A stretch of 64,000 bases of DNA from Erysipelotrichaceae bacterium (GCA_022767445.1 JALENJ010000013.1:1-64000); one strand, 5' to 3'. Counted from the stretch's first letter, positions 29,788 to 40,986 are shown. Numbers and translations: made by a program. Notes: generated from the sequence alone by a model not told the origin.

Positions 29788-32601
29788 TTATTCCTCCTTG
29801 ATTACTTTCGCAATAGAGCCATGACTTCCATGTAAATCTTTAGTTACGATAATACCTTTATGGATACGCTCCTTTAGCTCTTTGACGTGTGAAATAATAC
29901 CTACTAGTCGATTTTCTCCAGACAAGTTTGTTAGTGTCTGTATTGCGTTATTGAGTGAATCTTGGTCTAATGTGCCAAAGCCTTCATCAATAAACATCGT
30001 ATCAATTTGAATACCACCAGCTTGGGATTGTATTTCATCCGACATTCCTAACGCCAAGGCAAGTGATGCGATAAAGGACTCTCCACCAGAAAGCGAACTA
30101 ACAGGGCGAATTGATCCATTCGTATAGTCAATAACATTTAAGTCCAGTGCCGCATGACTACGTTTATCTTTACTTTCCTCACTCCGTATCAACTGGTATT
30201 GCCCATTGGACATGGATTGGTAGCGTTCATTGGCTTTATCAATCATACGGTCTAAGTACGCAATCTGGATATACTCCTGTAGTGTCACTCTTTCTGTAGC
30301 TGTTTTTCCATTGCCCATTGCCACATCTGCCATCTGTTTAATTTGTGTGTAAAATGCTAAGTGCTTTTGATATGCAGATTCTGACTTTATTAGTTTGTTT
30401 TGTGTTTGCTCAATATCACTATAGGATGTTTGATTGAAATGAATCTGGCGTGTGATCTCTTCTAATTGTTGTTGAGAAGTTTGAATCTGTTGTTGGAGTT
30501 CGATATGTTGTTGGTTGATTTCATCAATCTGATCGATTGTTGCATTCACCTTTTTCTTTAACATATCAAGCTGTGCCTCTACATACACAAGCTCTTCACT
30601 CGCCTTTTTAGATTCCTCTTCTAGTTTTTGACGTTGTGATTGATATGTTTGTACTTCTCTCTCCAATTGTTTGAGATGGGTACTAGCTTCCGTGTGTGAC
30701 GTATATTCTAGATTTTTTTGTATCTGTGTTACTTGTTGTTCGTATTGTACTAATTCTGTTTCTAACTTCGTTTGTTGAAGTCGTTTATCGCCAATCGCTT
30801 CTTCTAGTTGTTTGAGTTGTTCCTGTAGCTTTGGCACCTCAACAACAAGCGATTGATAAACAGTTTGTTTCTGCGTATACTCCTTTAACAAAATACGATT
30901 CGCAGATTCTTGTTTTGTATATTCCTCTTTCTTTGTTTGAATATATGCTTGCATGTTATCTTTTGATATACTCTCTTCACTGATTGATGATAATAATCTA
31001 GATAATTCATCATCATATTTTTGTATATCAAAAGAGATATCCTTACATGTATCTAAGATAGATTGATATGCACCTCTGGTACGCTCTACTTGTTGCTTGA
31101 AATTCTCAATGTCTTTTTCTAGGATATTTTTGTTTTGTATATGTGCTAGATGTGGATGGTGTGTCGATCCACACACTGGACATGGCTGTTCCTCTTGTAA
31201 ACCACTAGCAAGTATACCTGCTTGGTTGGCAAAGAAGATTGCTTGGCCATCATGGTATTGTTTTTCCGCTGCTTCATATTGCATGCGTGCTTGTTCTAGT
31301 TCTATGTGCTTCTTTTGCAAGGATGTCGTGGCTTGTTGGTGGTTTTGGTATGCATATTCAATCTGTGATAGTGTATCAATTTTACTCTTGATATCTTGTT
31401 TTTGAAGTTGGTATTCCTTCAATCGTAGTTGGCTATCACTAAGTTGTTTGGTTTGTTCTTGTTTATCCAACAACTCTTTGGATAGTGTTTGTTGTCTTAA
31501 AGTATCGTTGTTGAGTTGTTGGTTGATTTGTACAATCTGTTGTTTAGAGCTTGTCACTTTATCTGTATATTGACTTAGCTCTTGATACTTTGGTAGTTCA
31601 TGTTCAATACGCATCATCTGTTTTTGATGTGCATTGATTTGATCGTTGTATTTTTTACCATCGGTATCTAACTTTTGTTTTGTGGATAATGCGTATTGTT
31701 GTTTGGATGGTAGTTGTTGTAAAAGTGTTTTTAGTAAGTTGAGATTACGTAACTCTTCACTGATGAAAACTTCTTGTGATTGTTTGGCTTGTAGTGTTTC
31801 TTGTAGTTTTGATTTTTGTGTCTGGAGTGTATGTTCTTCTTGTTTGATGGATTCCATTTGTTTGTCGATGAATGTGTATACATCTTTTAACATCGATACG
31901 CTGTATGTTTCCATCAGTGCTTCGTATTCTGGTTGTAGTTGTTGAATGACGTGCATGTCACTTACAATCTGGTCAATGGAACGCTTGTATTCATCTACTG
32001 TTATATACGCATCCTTTGACATTTGGTTTAATCTTTCCATCAAAGTCGTATAACGACTTGTCATAAATACTTTCTCGAACAGTTTTCCTCTTTCACTTGT
32101 GTTTGCGTTTAGGATTGCTAAAAAGCTTCCTTGGGCGATCATCGCAATTTGGCGGAACTGTTCGCGTTTGATACCGAGGATTTCTTCAATTGTTTTGGTA
32201 ACTTCTGTATGTTTTGAGATGATATCTCCATTCGGGAGTTTTAGATAAGCATCTTTCGTCTTCTGGCGTATTTTCTCAATGCCGTTTTTTTGTACATGCT
32301 TGTATGTATAGTCTGGACGACGATAGATGTTGTATTCTTCATCATGATATAGGAAGGTTAAATCAACATATGTTTCTGTTCCCTCATCAGCGTATTCACT
32401 GCGGAAGGTCTTCGTTTCACGGATATCTCCGCTTGCTTCACCAAATAAGGCATACGTAATCGCATCAAATATTGTTGTCTTACCAGCTCCTGTATCTCCT
32501 GTAATCAGGTAAAGTCCATTTTCTTCAAGTGCATCTAAATCTAATTCGATTTTATCTGCGTATGGTCCAAAGGCTGACATCACTAGTTTTGTTGGTCTCA
32601 T
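29788..32601 (-). CDS. sbcC: Exonuclease subunit SbcC
   Basis: GDTGAGKTTIFDAITYALFG, zinc hook CPVCGSTHH, LSGGESFIASLALALG. Confidence 0.95.
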   Translation of the reverse strand: MRPTKLVMSAFGPYADKIELDLDALEENGLYLITGDTGAGKTTIFDAITYALFGEASGDIRETKTFRSEYADEGTETYVDLTFLYHDEEYNIYRRPDYTYKHVQKNGIEKIRQKTKDAYLKLPNGDIISKHTEVTKTIEEILGIKREQFRQIAMIAQGSFLAILNANTSERGKLFEKVFMTSRYTTLMERLNQMSKDAYITVDEYKRSIDQIVSDMHVIQQLQPEYEALMETYSVSMLKDVYTFIDKQMESIKQEEHTLQTQKSKLQETLQAKQSQEVFISEELRNLNLLKTLLQQLPSKQQYALSTKQKLDTDGKKYNDQINAHQKQMMRIEHELPKYQELSQYTDKVTSSKQQIVQINQQLNNDTLRQQTLSKELLDKQEQTKQLSDSQLRLKEYQLQKQDIKSKIDTLSQIEYAYQNHQQATTSLQKKHIELEQARMQYEAAEKQYHDGQAIFFANQAGILASGLQEEQPCPVCGSTHHPHLAHIQNKNILEKDIENFKQQVERTRGAYQSILDTCKDISFDIQKYDDELSRLLSSISEESISKDNMQAYIQTKKEEYTKQESANRILLKEYTQKQTVYQSLVVEVPKLQEQLKQLEEAIGDKRLQQTKLETELVQYEQQVTQIQKNLEYTSHTEASTHLKQLEREVQTYQSQRQKLEEESKKASEELVYVEAQLDMLKKKVNATIDQIDEINQQHIELQQQIQTSQQQLEEITRQIHFNQTSYSDIEQTQNKLIKSESAYQKHLAFYTQIKQMADVAMGNGKTATERVTLQEYIQIAYLDRMIDKANERYQSMSNGQYQLIRSEESKDKRSHAALDLNVIDYTNGSIRPVSSLSGGESFIASLALALGMSDEIQSQAGGIQIDTMFIDEGFGTLDQDSLNNAIQTLTNLSGENRLVGIISHVKELKERIHKGIIVTKDLHGSHGSIAKVIKEE

Positions 32602-33737
32602 TTGGTTTCACCTTCTTTCCATATCTCATCGATTAAATCTTGTAATATCTTTGTTTGTGTATCTGTTAGTTGGTTGCCTGTATATTGTGTATAGAACTGT
32701 CGGAATAGTGTATCTGGTGTTTGTACAGTTGTTGTATGTTGTTGTTTTTCAATTGAAGTTTGGCGATAAATGATATTTGGATAGCTAATACCCAAGATAT
32801 TTAGATATAGCTTACGTAAATCACTCATCGCATTGAATACCATCGTTTCATCCAATAGTTCGAATTGTACGTAGTCGTTAGATACTTGTTTTGTAGTGTT
32901 GATGATATTTTCAAAAGTATCACGTATGATGAAAACATCATGGAGTGGTTGAAGTGGAATCTCTTGTATATCGATATTCCCTTTTTCTTTGATATCGATG
33001 ATAGTCATTGTCTTTTGGGTATTTGCCTCACCGATGGAATATTTCAGTGGTGTACCGGCATATCGCATTGTAGGGCGGAGTACGGATTGTGGACGATGGA
33101 TATGTCCCAGTGCGACATAATCAAAGGCATTGTATACATTACCATCCACATTATCTGTACCACCAACAGTTACCTCAGAACCTCGATCGTCCACAACAGT
33201 ACCTGTAACAAACTGATGAGATAGGATGATATTTCTAGCATCTGATGGAATTTGCACTGTGTTGATCGCTACTTGTACTGCAGCGGTATATCCCTCAATT
33301 TGATTATCTTCTGGTAAGTATTGATTGACATAGATTGGACGTATATATGGCAAGCTATAGAAGTTGATTGTGCCATACTCATCTTCTAGTGTTGTGACAT
33401 CTAATTTACCTGTGTACTTACCGGTAATATGGATGTTTGCGCTGGCGAATATCTCTTTTCCATAACTGAGTCTTGTGGCGTTGTCATGGTTACCAGCAAC
33501 CATGATGACATGCATACCTAAAGAAGATAACTGTGTTAAAAAGCCACTTAACAATGACATCGCCTCAGCATTAGGAATCCCTGTATCATAAACATCGCCA
33601 GCGATTAAAACAGTGGTGACTTTCTGTTGTTTTAAAATATCGATAATTTCATCAAGTATATATTTTTGATCTTCGATCAAAGAGTACTCACGTAGTCGTT
33701 TTCCTAAATGCAGATCTGCTAAATGTGCAATTTTCAT
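32598..33737 (-). CDS. sbcD: Exonuclease subunit SbcD
   Basis: MKIAHLADLHLGKRL, AGDVYDTGIPNAEAM, MVAGNHDN. Confidence 0.95.
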   Translation of the reverse strand: MKIAHLADLHLGKRLREYSLIEDQKYILDEIIDILKQQKVTTVLIAGDVYDTGIPNAEAMSLLSGFLTQLSSLGMHVIMVAGNHDNATRLSYGKEIFASANIHITGKYTGKLDVTTLEDEYGTINFYSLPYIRPIYVNQYLPEDNQIEGYTAAVQVAINTVQIPSDARNIILSHQFVTGTVVDDRGSEVTVGGTDNVDGNVYNAFDYVALGHIHRPQSVLRPTMRYAGTPLKYSIGEANTQKTMTIIDIKEKGNIDIQEIPLQPLHDVFIIRDTFENIINTTKQVSNDYVQFELLDETMVFNAMSDLRKLYLNILGISYPNIIYRQTSIEKQQHTTTVQTPDTLFRQFYTQYTGNQLTDTQTKILQDLIDEIWKEGETK

Positions 33738-33750
33738 ATGTTACCTCATA

Positions 33751-34671
33751 TTATCTATCTTTCATAATTGCAAGGACCATTGCGTTAATCAAAGCGGTAA
33801 TCGCTAGATGATTACCGACATAATAGTCCGCCAACAACATGCACGCATGTAAAGAGATTGGATCATCCTCAAAAAATTCATATAGATCCTGTTGGCGCAA
33901 GAAATAGTCTACTTCAAGATAATCATGAAACACCTGCTCAACAGGTATATTTAAATTCACAATGACTGCTGGTAGTAGGTAGTAAAGATAATCAACGTTA
34001 CGATCCCATTTACCGGATATCTGTAAAATAAACTTCATCGCTCTTTCCACTTTGTGTACTGCAGTACCATCACAAAGTGCCAATACATATGCAAGTCTTC
34101 TTGCGTAATCTGTTTTCAGTTTATACTCATTCGATAAAAGATCATTCATGATTACAAGCTCATCAACTACATCATCCTTGGTGGGTTTAAATAGAGCTAA
34201 AATACCAGCGTATATGACATCCTTATCATGTGTGAGTGAGCGATGTAGGTCTTTCATTTGATTGTAAATCGATAGAGCTTTGTAATAAATGCTTTGATAC
34301 TCTACTGGCTGAAATGTTGCGGCAGAGACAGCCAATGTTACAAGTCCAAGTGTATCTTCAAAGCTTCGTGAAAACTTACCTCGAAAGCTCTTTACGTGTG
34401 TGATAAATACATCTGGATCATATTCACTGACATACATCATCGCCGAAAAGACTCTGATAAGTGGGGTGTAATCTGGTCGATAGATATTCAATTCATTACG
34501 GATATACTTTACGCCCTCATCCAAGGCTGCTAAGTTAATATCCTGTTCATTGTTGTGAAAGATATTGATAATTGCGGCGATAGAATCATATCCCGAAAAG
34601 GCATATTCTCTTCGCAACAGCATAAAATCATTCGCAAACTTTTCACATCGTTCTAGTAAATACTCGTCCAT
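33751..34671 (-). CDS. DUF4003-like hypothetical protein
   Basis: 306-aa ORF with RBS; family recognition tentative. Confidence 0.6.
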   Translation of the reverse strand: MDEYLLERCEKFANDFMLLRREYAFSGYDSIAAIINIFHNNEQDINLAALDEGVKYIRNELNIYRPDYTPLIRVFSAMMYVSEYDPDVFITHVKSFRGKFSRSFEDTLGLVTLAVSAATFQPVEYQSIYYKALSIYNQMKDLHRSLTHDKDVIYAGILALFKPTKDDVVDELVIMNDLLSNEYKLKTDYARRLAYVLALCDGTAVHKVERAMKFILQISGKWDRNVDYLYYLLPAVIVNLNIPVEQVFHDYLEVDYFLRQQDLYEFFEDDPISLHACMLLADYYVGNHLAITALINAMVLAIMKDR

Positions 34672-34758
34672 AACACATTACCTCTATCTAATATTGTATG
34701 TAAGTTAGAATGATCTCGCAATCCAAGACGTCATAAAAAGCAGAGAACATATTTCATT

Positions 34759-35190
34759 GGTATTGTAAATATTTGTAGGGTACCACATACAAATAGAACG
34801 CCTCCCCTTTCTTAGAATGGACTTAAATCACATTTTAAGAAAGGGGGCTTTTTACTATGAATGATTACGTGTTCATTACATCCATGTAGAACAGATAGAC
34901 CACTTAATTTACATTCTATAGTGAGCAATACAAATCAGTGTATTTTTAACGATATTGCTGTAGTTATCACGAAAACAGACATCTCTATACCCTTACACTA
35001 CTTAAGAGTTTTAGGTAATTATGACATGGTTTTTAATCAATATAATGACACTACTCATTTAGTGTTATGTCTATTAAACAATTGCTATTAACATAAAGTA
35101 CAGGGATTCTTTAAAGGTTCAAAAAATGGATAGCAGCTTATCACTACTACCCACCTTTAATCGGAAAACCCTACATTTATTTACAATACC
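34759..35190. mobile_element. 432-bp MITE-like / internally deleted element with 23-nt TIRs (ISL3-like)
   Basis: Left end GGTATTGTAAATATTTGTAGGGT, right end (revcomp) GGTATTGTAAATAAATGTAGGGT, 21/23 identity; flanked by ATTTCATT at 34751..34758 and 35191..35198. Confidence 0.85.
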
Positions 35191-35212
35191 ATTTCATTTC
35201 CCTGCTTAGCTA

Positions 35213-36529
35213 CTATTTCAAAGTGAATGTTCCTTCTCCCTCATCCTTTAGAGATAGCGAGAAGAAGTGCGATAGTGCCTCTACAAGATACTCTGTATCT
35301 TTGGCACCTGCTGTTTCATAAGATGAATGCATCGCAAGTTGTGCTAATCCAATATCAACTGTATTGAGTGATACATGTGCATTGGAGATATTACCTAGTG
35401 TGGATCCACCTAATACATCAGAACGATTGGTGAATGTTTGTACTGGTACATTGACCTCTTGGCAAATATCCTTAAATACTGCAGCGGATACTGCGTCTGT
35501 TGTATATTTTTGGTTTGCGTTGTACTTGATCACAATACCTTGGTTCATCTTTGGACGATTGATAGGATCAGCCTTTTCCACATGGTTTGGATGTACTGCA
35601 TGTGCATTATCCGCAGAAACCATAAAACTTGAAGCGATTGCCTGTTTGTTTTCTTCTAGGCTCTTGCCTAAAGATAGAGCGATACGCTCTAGTGTATCCT
35701 GTAGGAATGTAGAATCAGCACCTTGTTTTGTGCCTGAGCCAACTTCCTCATTATCAAATATCGCAAGGACTGGAATACTCTCACTATCATTAGCCCCCAA
35801 GAATCCATATAGACTACCAAAAGCGCATTGTAAATCATCTAGATGTCCTGCGGAGATAAACTCATTCTGTGCACCCCAAACAGTACCTCTTCCACGTGTG
35901 TATAGATATAGGTCATGACTGAGGATATCCTCTTTCTTTACACCAACGGACTCTGCCACAATCTCCATGAACTTACCCTTGGCATCCTCGCCACCAAACA
36001 CCGGTAACATATCTACCTGGGCATTATAGCTAGCTTTGGAGTTGGCTTCACGATTCATATGAATCGCAAGATTTGGTATTAACAACAAGTCTCTATCCAC
36101 CATAACAAGTTTTGTAATAAATTTACCGTCTTGTTTGATTACCACTCTACCCGCAACAGATAAAGGACGATCAAACCATGGTGCACATAACATACCACCA
36201 TACTTTTCAACATTGAGCTTTATAACACCTTGTTCTACAATTTCAGGATTTTCTTTAATCTTAAATGTAGGAGAATCACTGTGTGCCGCCGCAATCATAT
36301 ACCCTATATAGGATGTTGTAGGTACACGGAATGCGATAATACTGGATTGATTGCGGATTGTAAAGTATCTACCATCCTTCTCAAGATTCCACTTGCTCGC
36401 CTCACTGAGTTCCTTATAGCCGCCCTTGATCAACGTCTTTTTAATTTCATCAATTGCGTGGAAACAAGTAGGACTCTTCTGTAAAAAATCTAGTAACTTC
36501 TCATTGATTTCACTCATCTTCATCACCAT
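35213..36529 (-). CDS. M18 family aminopeptidase
   Basis: AAAHSDSPTFKIKENP, GHLDDLQCAFGSLYGFL, FDNEEVGSGTKQGADS. Confidence 0.93.
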   Translation of the reverse strand: MVMKMSEINEKLLDFLQKSPTCFHAIDEIKKTLIKGGYKELSEASKWNLEKDGRYFTIRNQSSIIAFRVPTTSYIGYMIAAAHSDSPTFKIKENPEIVEQGVIKLNVEKYGGMLCAPWFDRPLSVAGRVVIKQDGKFITKLVMVDRDLLLIPNLAIHMNREANSKASYNAQVDMLPVFGGEDAKGKFMEIVAESVGVKKEDILSHDLYLYTRGRGTVWGAQNEFISAGHLDDLQCAFGSLYGFLGANDSESIPVLAIFDNEEVGSGTKQGADSTFLQDTLERIALSLGKSLEENKQAIASSFMVSADNAHAVHPNHVEKADPINRPKMNQGIVIKYNANQKYTTDAVSAAVFKDICQEVNVPVQTFTNRSDVLGGSTLGNISNAHVSLNTVDIGLAQLAMHSSYETAGAKDTEYLVEALSHFFSLSLKDEGEGTFTLK

Positions 36530-36535
36530 TCTTCC

Positions 36536-37777
36536 TTAGATTACAAAGTTTCCATTTCTGAATATAGGTATGATTGTACCATCAAATTGGATACCATCCA
36601 CATTCATTTCTTTAGTACCAAACATAAAGTCTTCATGTTGGTGAGAATCATTGGCACCAGCTGCCTTTAATTCTTCATCACTCATATTCACACCATTCTT
36701 AACGTTCTCTGGATATGGACGTCCCAGTGCTAAATGACAAGCCGCATTTTCATCAAATAATGTATTAAAGAATAGAATATTAGATTTTGAGATTGGTGAG
36801 TCATATGGTACAAGTGCTACCTCACCTAGATGTCTAGAACCCTCATCAAAATCTAACAGAGAACGTAGAGTCTCTTCCTCTTGTTTTGCACCAAAGTCTA
36901 CGACCTTACCATTTTCAAACTTAAACCAGAAACCATCGATCACCTTACCTGCATAGCTTAATGGTTTTGACGCGTAGACAATACCATTCACACCATCACG
37001 CTTAGGCATTGTAAAGCATTCCTCAGTTGGAATATTTGGATCAAAGTAGACACCCTTCGGCGTGGCATCGCCACCACCTACCCAGATGTGATTCTTTACA
37101 AGTTCAACTGTTAAGTCTGTACCTAACTCACTTGTAAAGTGAAGCTTATCAAAGTTAAAATTCGTTAGCTTGCGTGCATGTTCAACAAGTTCAGCATCAT
37201 GGATACGCCAATTCTCTAATGGGTCCGTATCCTCACTCACACGACTCGTCATAAAGATTGCGTCCTCGAGCTTTTCAAAAGCTTCCTCATCAGATAATGA
37301 TGGGAATACTGCATTTGCCCACTCTTGAGATGGAATACCAATGACACACCACTGTCCTTCATTATTCATTAGGTACTTCTGTAAGCTTCCCATTTTTTTA
37401 CTAACTGCCATTTGACTAGCTACAATCTTGTTGTGATCAACACCTTGTAAGCCTCCTGGTGCTTCTGAAAGAATACTGAGATAACAAGCACCATCATCAT
37501 GTTGTTTCTTGAGGCGATCGTATTGCCAATCTGCGATATCGGAAAGTGTTTCTTCACTCTGATATGTATAATCCAATCTACTCAATTCATCATCGTTCCA
37601 ATTGATAATGACTTTCTTCGCACCCGCAAGATAAGCTTCTTTACTAACCATGCGTACAAACTCATAATCACGTACAGCAGCCTTAATGACCACTGGTTGA
37701 TTCTGTTGTACATTCAAACCACGTACAACAGCTAACTTCGCTAACTTTTGATACATCTCTTTACTCGCACTCATCAC
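36536..37777 (-). CDS. M29 family aminopeptidase (AmpS/AmpT-like)
   Basis: LGRPYPENVKNG, HEDFMFGTKEMNVDGI. Confidence 0.92.
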   Translation of the reverse strand: MMSASKEMYQKLAKLAVVRGLNVQQNQPVVIKAAVRDYEFVRMVSKEAYLAGAKKVIINWNDDELSRLDYTYQSEETLSDIADWQYDRLKKQHDDGACYLSILSEAPGGLQGVDHNKIVASQMAVSKKMGSLQKYLMNNEGQWCVIGIPSQEWANAVFPSLSDEEAFEKLEDAIFMTSRVSEDTDPLENWRIHDAELVEHARKLTNFNFDKLHFTSELGTDLTVELVKNHIWVGGGDATPKGVYFDPNIPTEECFTMPKRDGVNGIVYASKPLSYAGKVIDGFWFKFENGKVVDFGAKQEEETLRSLLDFDEGSRHLGEVALVPYDSPISKSNILFFNTLFDENAACHLALGRPYPENVKNGVNMSDEELKAAGANDSHQHEDFMFGTKEMNVDGIQFDGTIIPIFRNGNFVI

Positions 37778-38919
37778 TCATTCTCCTCCATAATCTCTTC
37801 TTGATATCCTGGTAATGCCATAATTTTATTCATAAATGTATGATCAATAATAAATAAGTTTGGTCCAAATGGATTGATGACCATCGCATCATACTTCTCT
37901 TTTATATACGCAAAACAGGCGATAATATCTTCTTCCTCCACCGACATGCTTGATTCATCATACACCTGTCGATTTAATAAAATCGCATGCCAATCCGTAA
38001 ATGTTGTTAATAATGTTTTACTAGGATCAATATTCATATGTACAGATACATAGTTTTCATCATCTTCTGTATTTGTATATCGCAACATGTAGTACTTACC
38101 ATGACATACTTCATATAGAAGAGCTCCCATATACTCCCGTACACCGACAAAGCGACGATACTCCTGTAGTAACCCACACAATCCTGGATTCTCTAATACA
38201 GATTGATCTTTGACCATACTGCTGATCACACCAAACTTTACAAGTTTTCCTTTGCCCATAAAGTCTAACTTCACTGTTATCTTCTTTTCACTGGCAAATT
38301 GTACCTGTTTATCATCCTGTTGGATTGATATCACCTTTGCCAGTGTATCACCAACATCGCTGATATGAATGTTGACAGTATCACCAACACAAATCTTACC
38401 ATGGATGATTCCACTACATGTACTAGGATCTATCACCTCTTCAATCAATAACGTATATCTTCGACTCGGATTCAACAGTGCAATCTTTTCTTTCTTTTGG
38501 ATACGTAATCGATGACGATATTCACGATATTGATTGAAGATAAATAACACTGTCGCAAACACCAACAATACACCCACTATGTTTCTTGCATTCGCATTTG
38601 ATTGTTGCGGTAAGATCATTAAATTTACAGATAACGAAACAATCAAACCAAAGAAAGCTACATACTTAGTAAACAGTGGTAACTGAAACAAAGGTACCTG
38701 TTCATGTAAATATCTTTTTCGATATATCTTTTCTACTTTCGATAACATCCACAAACACCCCAATGTTATCCCACATAGAATCACAATCGAAAGATACACA
38801 CGTAAAGGTGTTACAAGCTGCCTTGTACTATATAACACTTGATAGAACGCTACTCCAGATGTCATAGCGTACGCAAGTGATAACATCACCATAACAACAC
38901 ACAACAAAATTCTTTGCAT
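37774..38919 (-). CDS. Membrane protein with C-terminal cytosolic (SseB-like?) domain
   Basis: 381 aa, N-terminal TM segments; SGIIHGKICVGDTVNIHI. Confidence 0.5.
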   Translation of the reverse strand: MQRILLCVVMVMLSLAYAMTSGVAFYQVLYSTRQLVTPLRVYLSIVILCGITLGCLWMLSKVEKIYRKRYLHEQVPLFQLPLFTKYVAFFGLIVSLSVNLMILPQQSNANARNIVGVLLVFATVLFIFNQYREYRHRLRIQKKEKIALLNPSRRYTLLIEEVIDPSTCSGIIHGKICVGDTVNIHISDVGDTLAKVISIQQDDKQVQFASEKKITVKLDFMGKGKLVKFGVISSMVKDQSVLENPGLCGLLQEYRRFVGVREYMGALLYEVCHGKYYMLRYTNTEDDENYVSVHMNIDPSKTLLTTFTDWHAILLNRQVYDESSMSVEEEDIIACFAYIKEKYDAMVINPFGPNLFIIDHTFMNKIMALPGYQEEIMEENE

Positions 38920-38946
38920 TGGCTTCCTCCAATAGAAATAAGTTTA

Positions 38947-39663
38947 TCACAATATAGCAGTCATCATAGCAAAAACACCATAGTACTCCATAAAAAATCC
39001 AATTGCCAAAAAAGGTCCAAACGCAATTCTTTCCTTGCGATATACCAACATCATCCCCATCGCCATCAAAGAACCAACACAAAGTACAACACTTAACTTG
39101 TGTATCGTTAGATACAAACTCATCACACTGATCAGTTTCAAGTCTCCGCCACCGATGCATTCTCTACCAAACGTGTATTTGGTAACTACATATAAAAGTA
39201 CAACCATACCAAATACACCTAACATCCTGATACAATCCTCTATCCACATCACATGATTCCTGCTTGCATGTAACATATATAACAGGATGATTACGATATG
39301 TGTGCCATCCGGTATCTCCATCGTACACATATCGATATACCCAACTGCCACAAGCACACACAACAAAGATATATTCCACATATCCATACAAAAGTTAGTC
39401 CTCCTTACAACAAACATACACAATAACCCCATACCAACTTCACTACATAAATACCTAGGACTAACTTTTGAACCACAATACCTACACTTCCCCCTGCAAG
39501 CAACAAAGCTAATCACAGGAATTAAATCATACCAATGCAAAAGGTGCTTGCAGGCATCACACCGACTACGCATTCGAAAATCATGTTGTATATATTGATC
39601 ACACATACATAATAAAAAGCTTCCAAGATGGAAGCCAAACACACATATCATAAACAAGTACAT
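38947..39663 (-). CDS. Prepilin peptidase (A24 family)
   Basis: GSFLLCMCDQYI, CDACKHLLHWYDLIPVISFVACRGKCRYCGSKVSPRYLCSE, GGGDLKLI; start about 39663. Confidence 0.88.
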   Translation of the reverse strand: MYLFMICVFGFHLGSFLLCMCDQYIQHDFRMRSRCDACKHLLHWYDLIPVISFVACRGKCRYCGSKVSPRYLCSEVGMGLLCMFVVRRTNFCMDMWNISLLCVLVAVGYIDMCTMEIPDGTHIVIILLYMLHASRNHVMWIEDCIRMLGVFGMVVLLYVVTKYTFGRECIGGGDLKLISVMSLYLTIHKLSVVLCVGSLMAMGMMLVYRKERIAFGPFLAIGFFMEYYGVFAMMTAIL

Positions 39664-39706
39664 CTTATCACCTCGATAACATATACCACTGATACATTGA
39701 TTATCC

Positions 39707-40408
39707 CTATAATTTCTCAAGGATCTTATCACGATTGAATAAGATGACCACAACAGAGACAATCTGGGAGATTACTGCGATTGCTGAGACAATATAATTC
39801 CCCTCTGCTAAGAAATGACCTGTAATACAACTCATTAAGATTTGTACCCAACTAGATAAAAGAATCGCCAGGGTGAAATCCTTTAGACTGATTTTTGCAT
39901 GCGATGCCACGTATGGGATGATACCATTAGGAATACCTGGTACCATACAGGACACAGCCACAACAAACACAGGATTGCCTTCATTGATTTTACGCAATAA
40001 CCAGTTATCTTTCTGTGTTGTGTCCATTGCTAGTCGTATGGAATTACCAACTTCACGCAATACGACAAAGACCAACACATTACCTGCGGTAAAGCCTAGC
40101 CAACATAGTAGGAATGCACGCCACCAACCAAATAAGAAGGCACCGACAAACTGAATAATCGCACCAGGTAAGATCACACTGACAACCTGCAGCATACTGA
40201 TCATAAATAGAGCGACATAGGCACCATAGTGACCTTGCTGCTGGATGTAGTCAGCTAAGTCAGCTTGATTGCCAGAGAGTAGTAATTCCCAAACCTCCAT
40301 GATGATTGGTCCAAATGCACGATAAACCAACATCACAATGAGTGCTAGTACTACAAATATCAATCCTACAAGAGCAGGTTTTTTTAACCGTTTAATCTTT
40401 TTTCTCAT
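39707..40408 (-). CDS. TVP38/TMEM64 (DedA-like) membrane protein
   Basis: PGAIIQFVGAFLFGWWRAFLLCWLGFTAGNVLVF, MVPGIPNGIIPYVA. Confidence 0.85.
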   Translation of the reverse strand: MRKKIKRLKKPALVGLIFVVLALIVMLVYRAFGPIIMEVWELLLSGNQADLADYIQQQGHYGAYVALFMISMLQVVSVILPGAIIQFVGAFLFGWWRAFLLCWLGFTAGNVLVFVVLREVGNSIRLAMDTTQKDNWLLRKINEGNPVFVVAVSCMVPGIPNGIIPYVASHAKISLKDFTLAILLSSWVQILMSCITGHFLAEGNYIVSAIAVISQIVSVVVILFNRDKILEKL

Positions 40409-40512
40409 GTTTTCCTCAAATACAAATCAAAACAATACCATAGAGCTGAAAATAAACGCAACTACAATCTTGAATATGTCCCTTATCAATGATTATTTTT
40501 CTAGATATGTAT

Positions 40513-40986
40513 CTATATCTTACGTAGGTAGTCTGACTTCACACTATGTTTCTTTAAGAAATCACGCACATCATCAAACTGATCTTCCTCAAAAAATAGT
40601 GCAGATGTCATCTTGTTTTGTTTGAAGTAGATACTGTTGTCATTGCGTGATAATGTAACCTGTCCCGCTTTGGAAAACTTTGTTAGATTACCCATCATGA
40701 CAATGCCCTCATCAGATAGACCAGACTTCATAAAATAGTACATCACACCCAATACAATTGGTACGATAAACTGTACGATACGGAAGATTCCCTCATAACG
40801 CACAAAGCCAATTACAGCTACCGCAAAGAAGAATACAGGAATCAACCACTTCATCTTATTACCAACTTTCGTTTCTATTTTAACTGTATTCGATACCATT
40901 AACATTCTGGTAAATACCAGGAAGATTACTGCATCAAATACATATAATATCAAGTTTTGTATTTCCATTTCCTTCACCTCTTCCAC
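40513..40986 (-). CDS. Hypothetical membrane protein
   Basis: 157 aa, multiple TM segments, RBS present. Confidence 0.6.
   Translation of the reverse strand: MEEVKEMEIQNLILYVFDAVIFLVFTRMLMVSNTVKIETKVGNKMKWLIPVFFFAVAVIGFVRYEGIFRIVQFIVPIVLGVMYYFMKSGLSDEGIVMMGNLTKFSKAGQVTLSRNDNSIYFKQNKMTSALFFEEDQFDDVRDFLKKHSVKSDYLRKI

Noticed and set aside
34861-35091. 76-aa + strand ORF
   Set aside because: Lies inside the MITE-like element, no homology recognised; likely chance frame in a deleted transposon.
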